From positions 1-14,884 of the forward strand of contig CAJPNS010000043.1 in the NCBI GenBank assembly GCA_905372135.1: DNA of 14,884 nt, given 5' to 3'. This document shows, one piece after another, positions 14,836-14,884 of the stretch. The first letter of the stretch is position 1; each line of letters starts with the position of its first letter. This DNA is from Porphyromonadaceae bacterium. Lineage in GTDB: Bacteria; Bacteroidota; Bacteroidia; Bacteroidales; Paludibacteraceae. The notes beneath the pieces were generated by a model. It was not told the DNA's origin. It saw nothing but the letters and a program-made list of their open reading frames with translations, and did no database searches. Position numbers and translations under genes: made by a program.

Positions 14836-14884
14836 TTTGTGCGGAGCACAAAAACAAACGGCATTACGTGCCGAGACGCAAACC
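14834..14884. repeat. Paired-hairpin element cut by the right edge
   Basis: TTTGTGC-GGA-GCACAAA (14836-14852) is a perfect 7-bp palindrome, and CGGCA-TTACG-TGCCG (14859-14873) a second hairpin. GGTTTG at 14834-14839 is the reverse complement of CAAACC at 14879-14884, so the two could be nested in an outer stem. GAGACGCAAACC at the very end resembles the first half of the palindromic GAGACGC-type repeats scattered between genes in Bacteroidales; that is from memory and the second half would lie beyond the window. The first hairpin is not followed by a T-run on the plus strand, so it is not an obvious secA terminator. Confidence 0.45.

Overview
This window looks like chromosomal DNA from a member of the Bacteroidales (phylum Bacteroidota). 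Three things point there. Several genes have the Bacteroidota-type promoter -7 box TAnnTTTG (TACCTTTG, TACATTTG, TACTTTTG, TAGTTTTG). Start codons sit in A/T-rich leaders without strong Shine-Dalgarno sequences. The gene set also fits: a secreted FISUMP-domain protein, a small lipoprotein, and a ~1100-residue SecA with a zinc-binding tail. I cannot name the genus.

Layout. The left third is transcribed leftward. It holds the start of a secreted FISUMP-domain protein (cut by the window's left edge), then a compact cluster transcribed in the order recG, rimM, lipB, polA (7628 down to 1341). rimM, lipB and polA are separated by only 33 and 9 bases and look like one transcript started just upstream of rimM. 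recG has its own promoter. The right half is transcribed rightward: a small orphan lipoprotein gene, a uridine phosphorylase (udp), tRNA-Arg(CCG), enolase (eno) and secA. Terminator hairpins follow the lipoprotein gene, udp and eno. The tRNA and eno have no visible terminator or promoter between them and may be co-transcribed.

Non-coding space. The 612 bases between the divergent recG and lipoprotein genes are the least ordinary part. They hold a 22-bp tandem repeat (three full units plus a partial one, core TCCTATCGTTTT). Around it lies a near-identical 26-29 bp direct repeat that carries a promoter box in each copy. There is also a perfect palindrome over the recG -33 region and an inverted repeat against the lipoprotein promoter. 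The last 120 bases of the window hold degenerate TTAGG-type repeats and paired hairpins that look like the start of an interspersed repeat cut by the edge.

Function. The protein genes are mostly housekeeping: DNA repair and replication (polA, recG), ribosome maturation (rimM), lipoylation (lipB), nucleoside salvage (udp), glycolysis (eno) and protein export (secA). I see no clear defence system, mobile element with a transposase, CRISPR array or biosynthetic cluster. The leads worth checking are regulatory and repeat structures, not a new multi-gene system.
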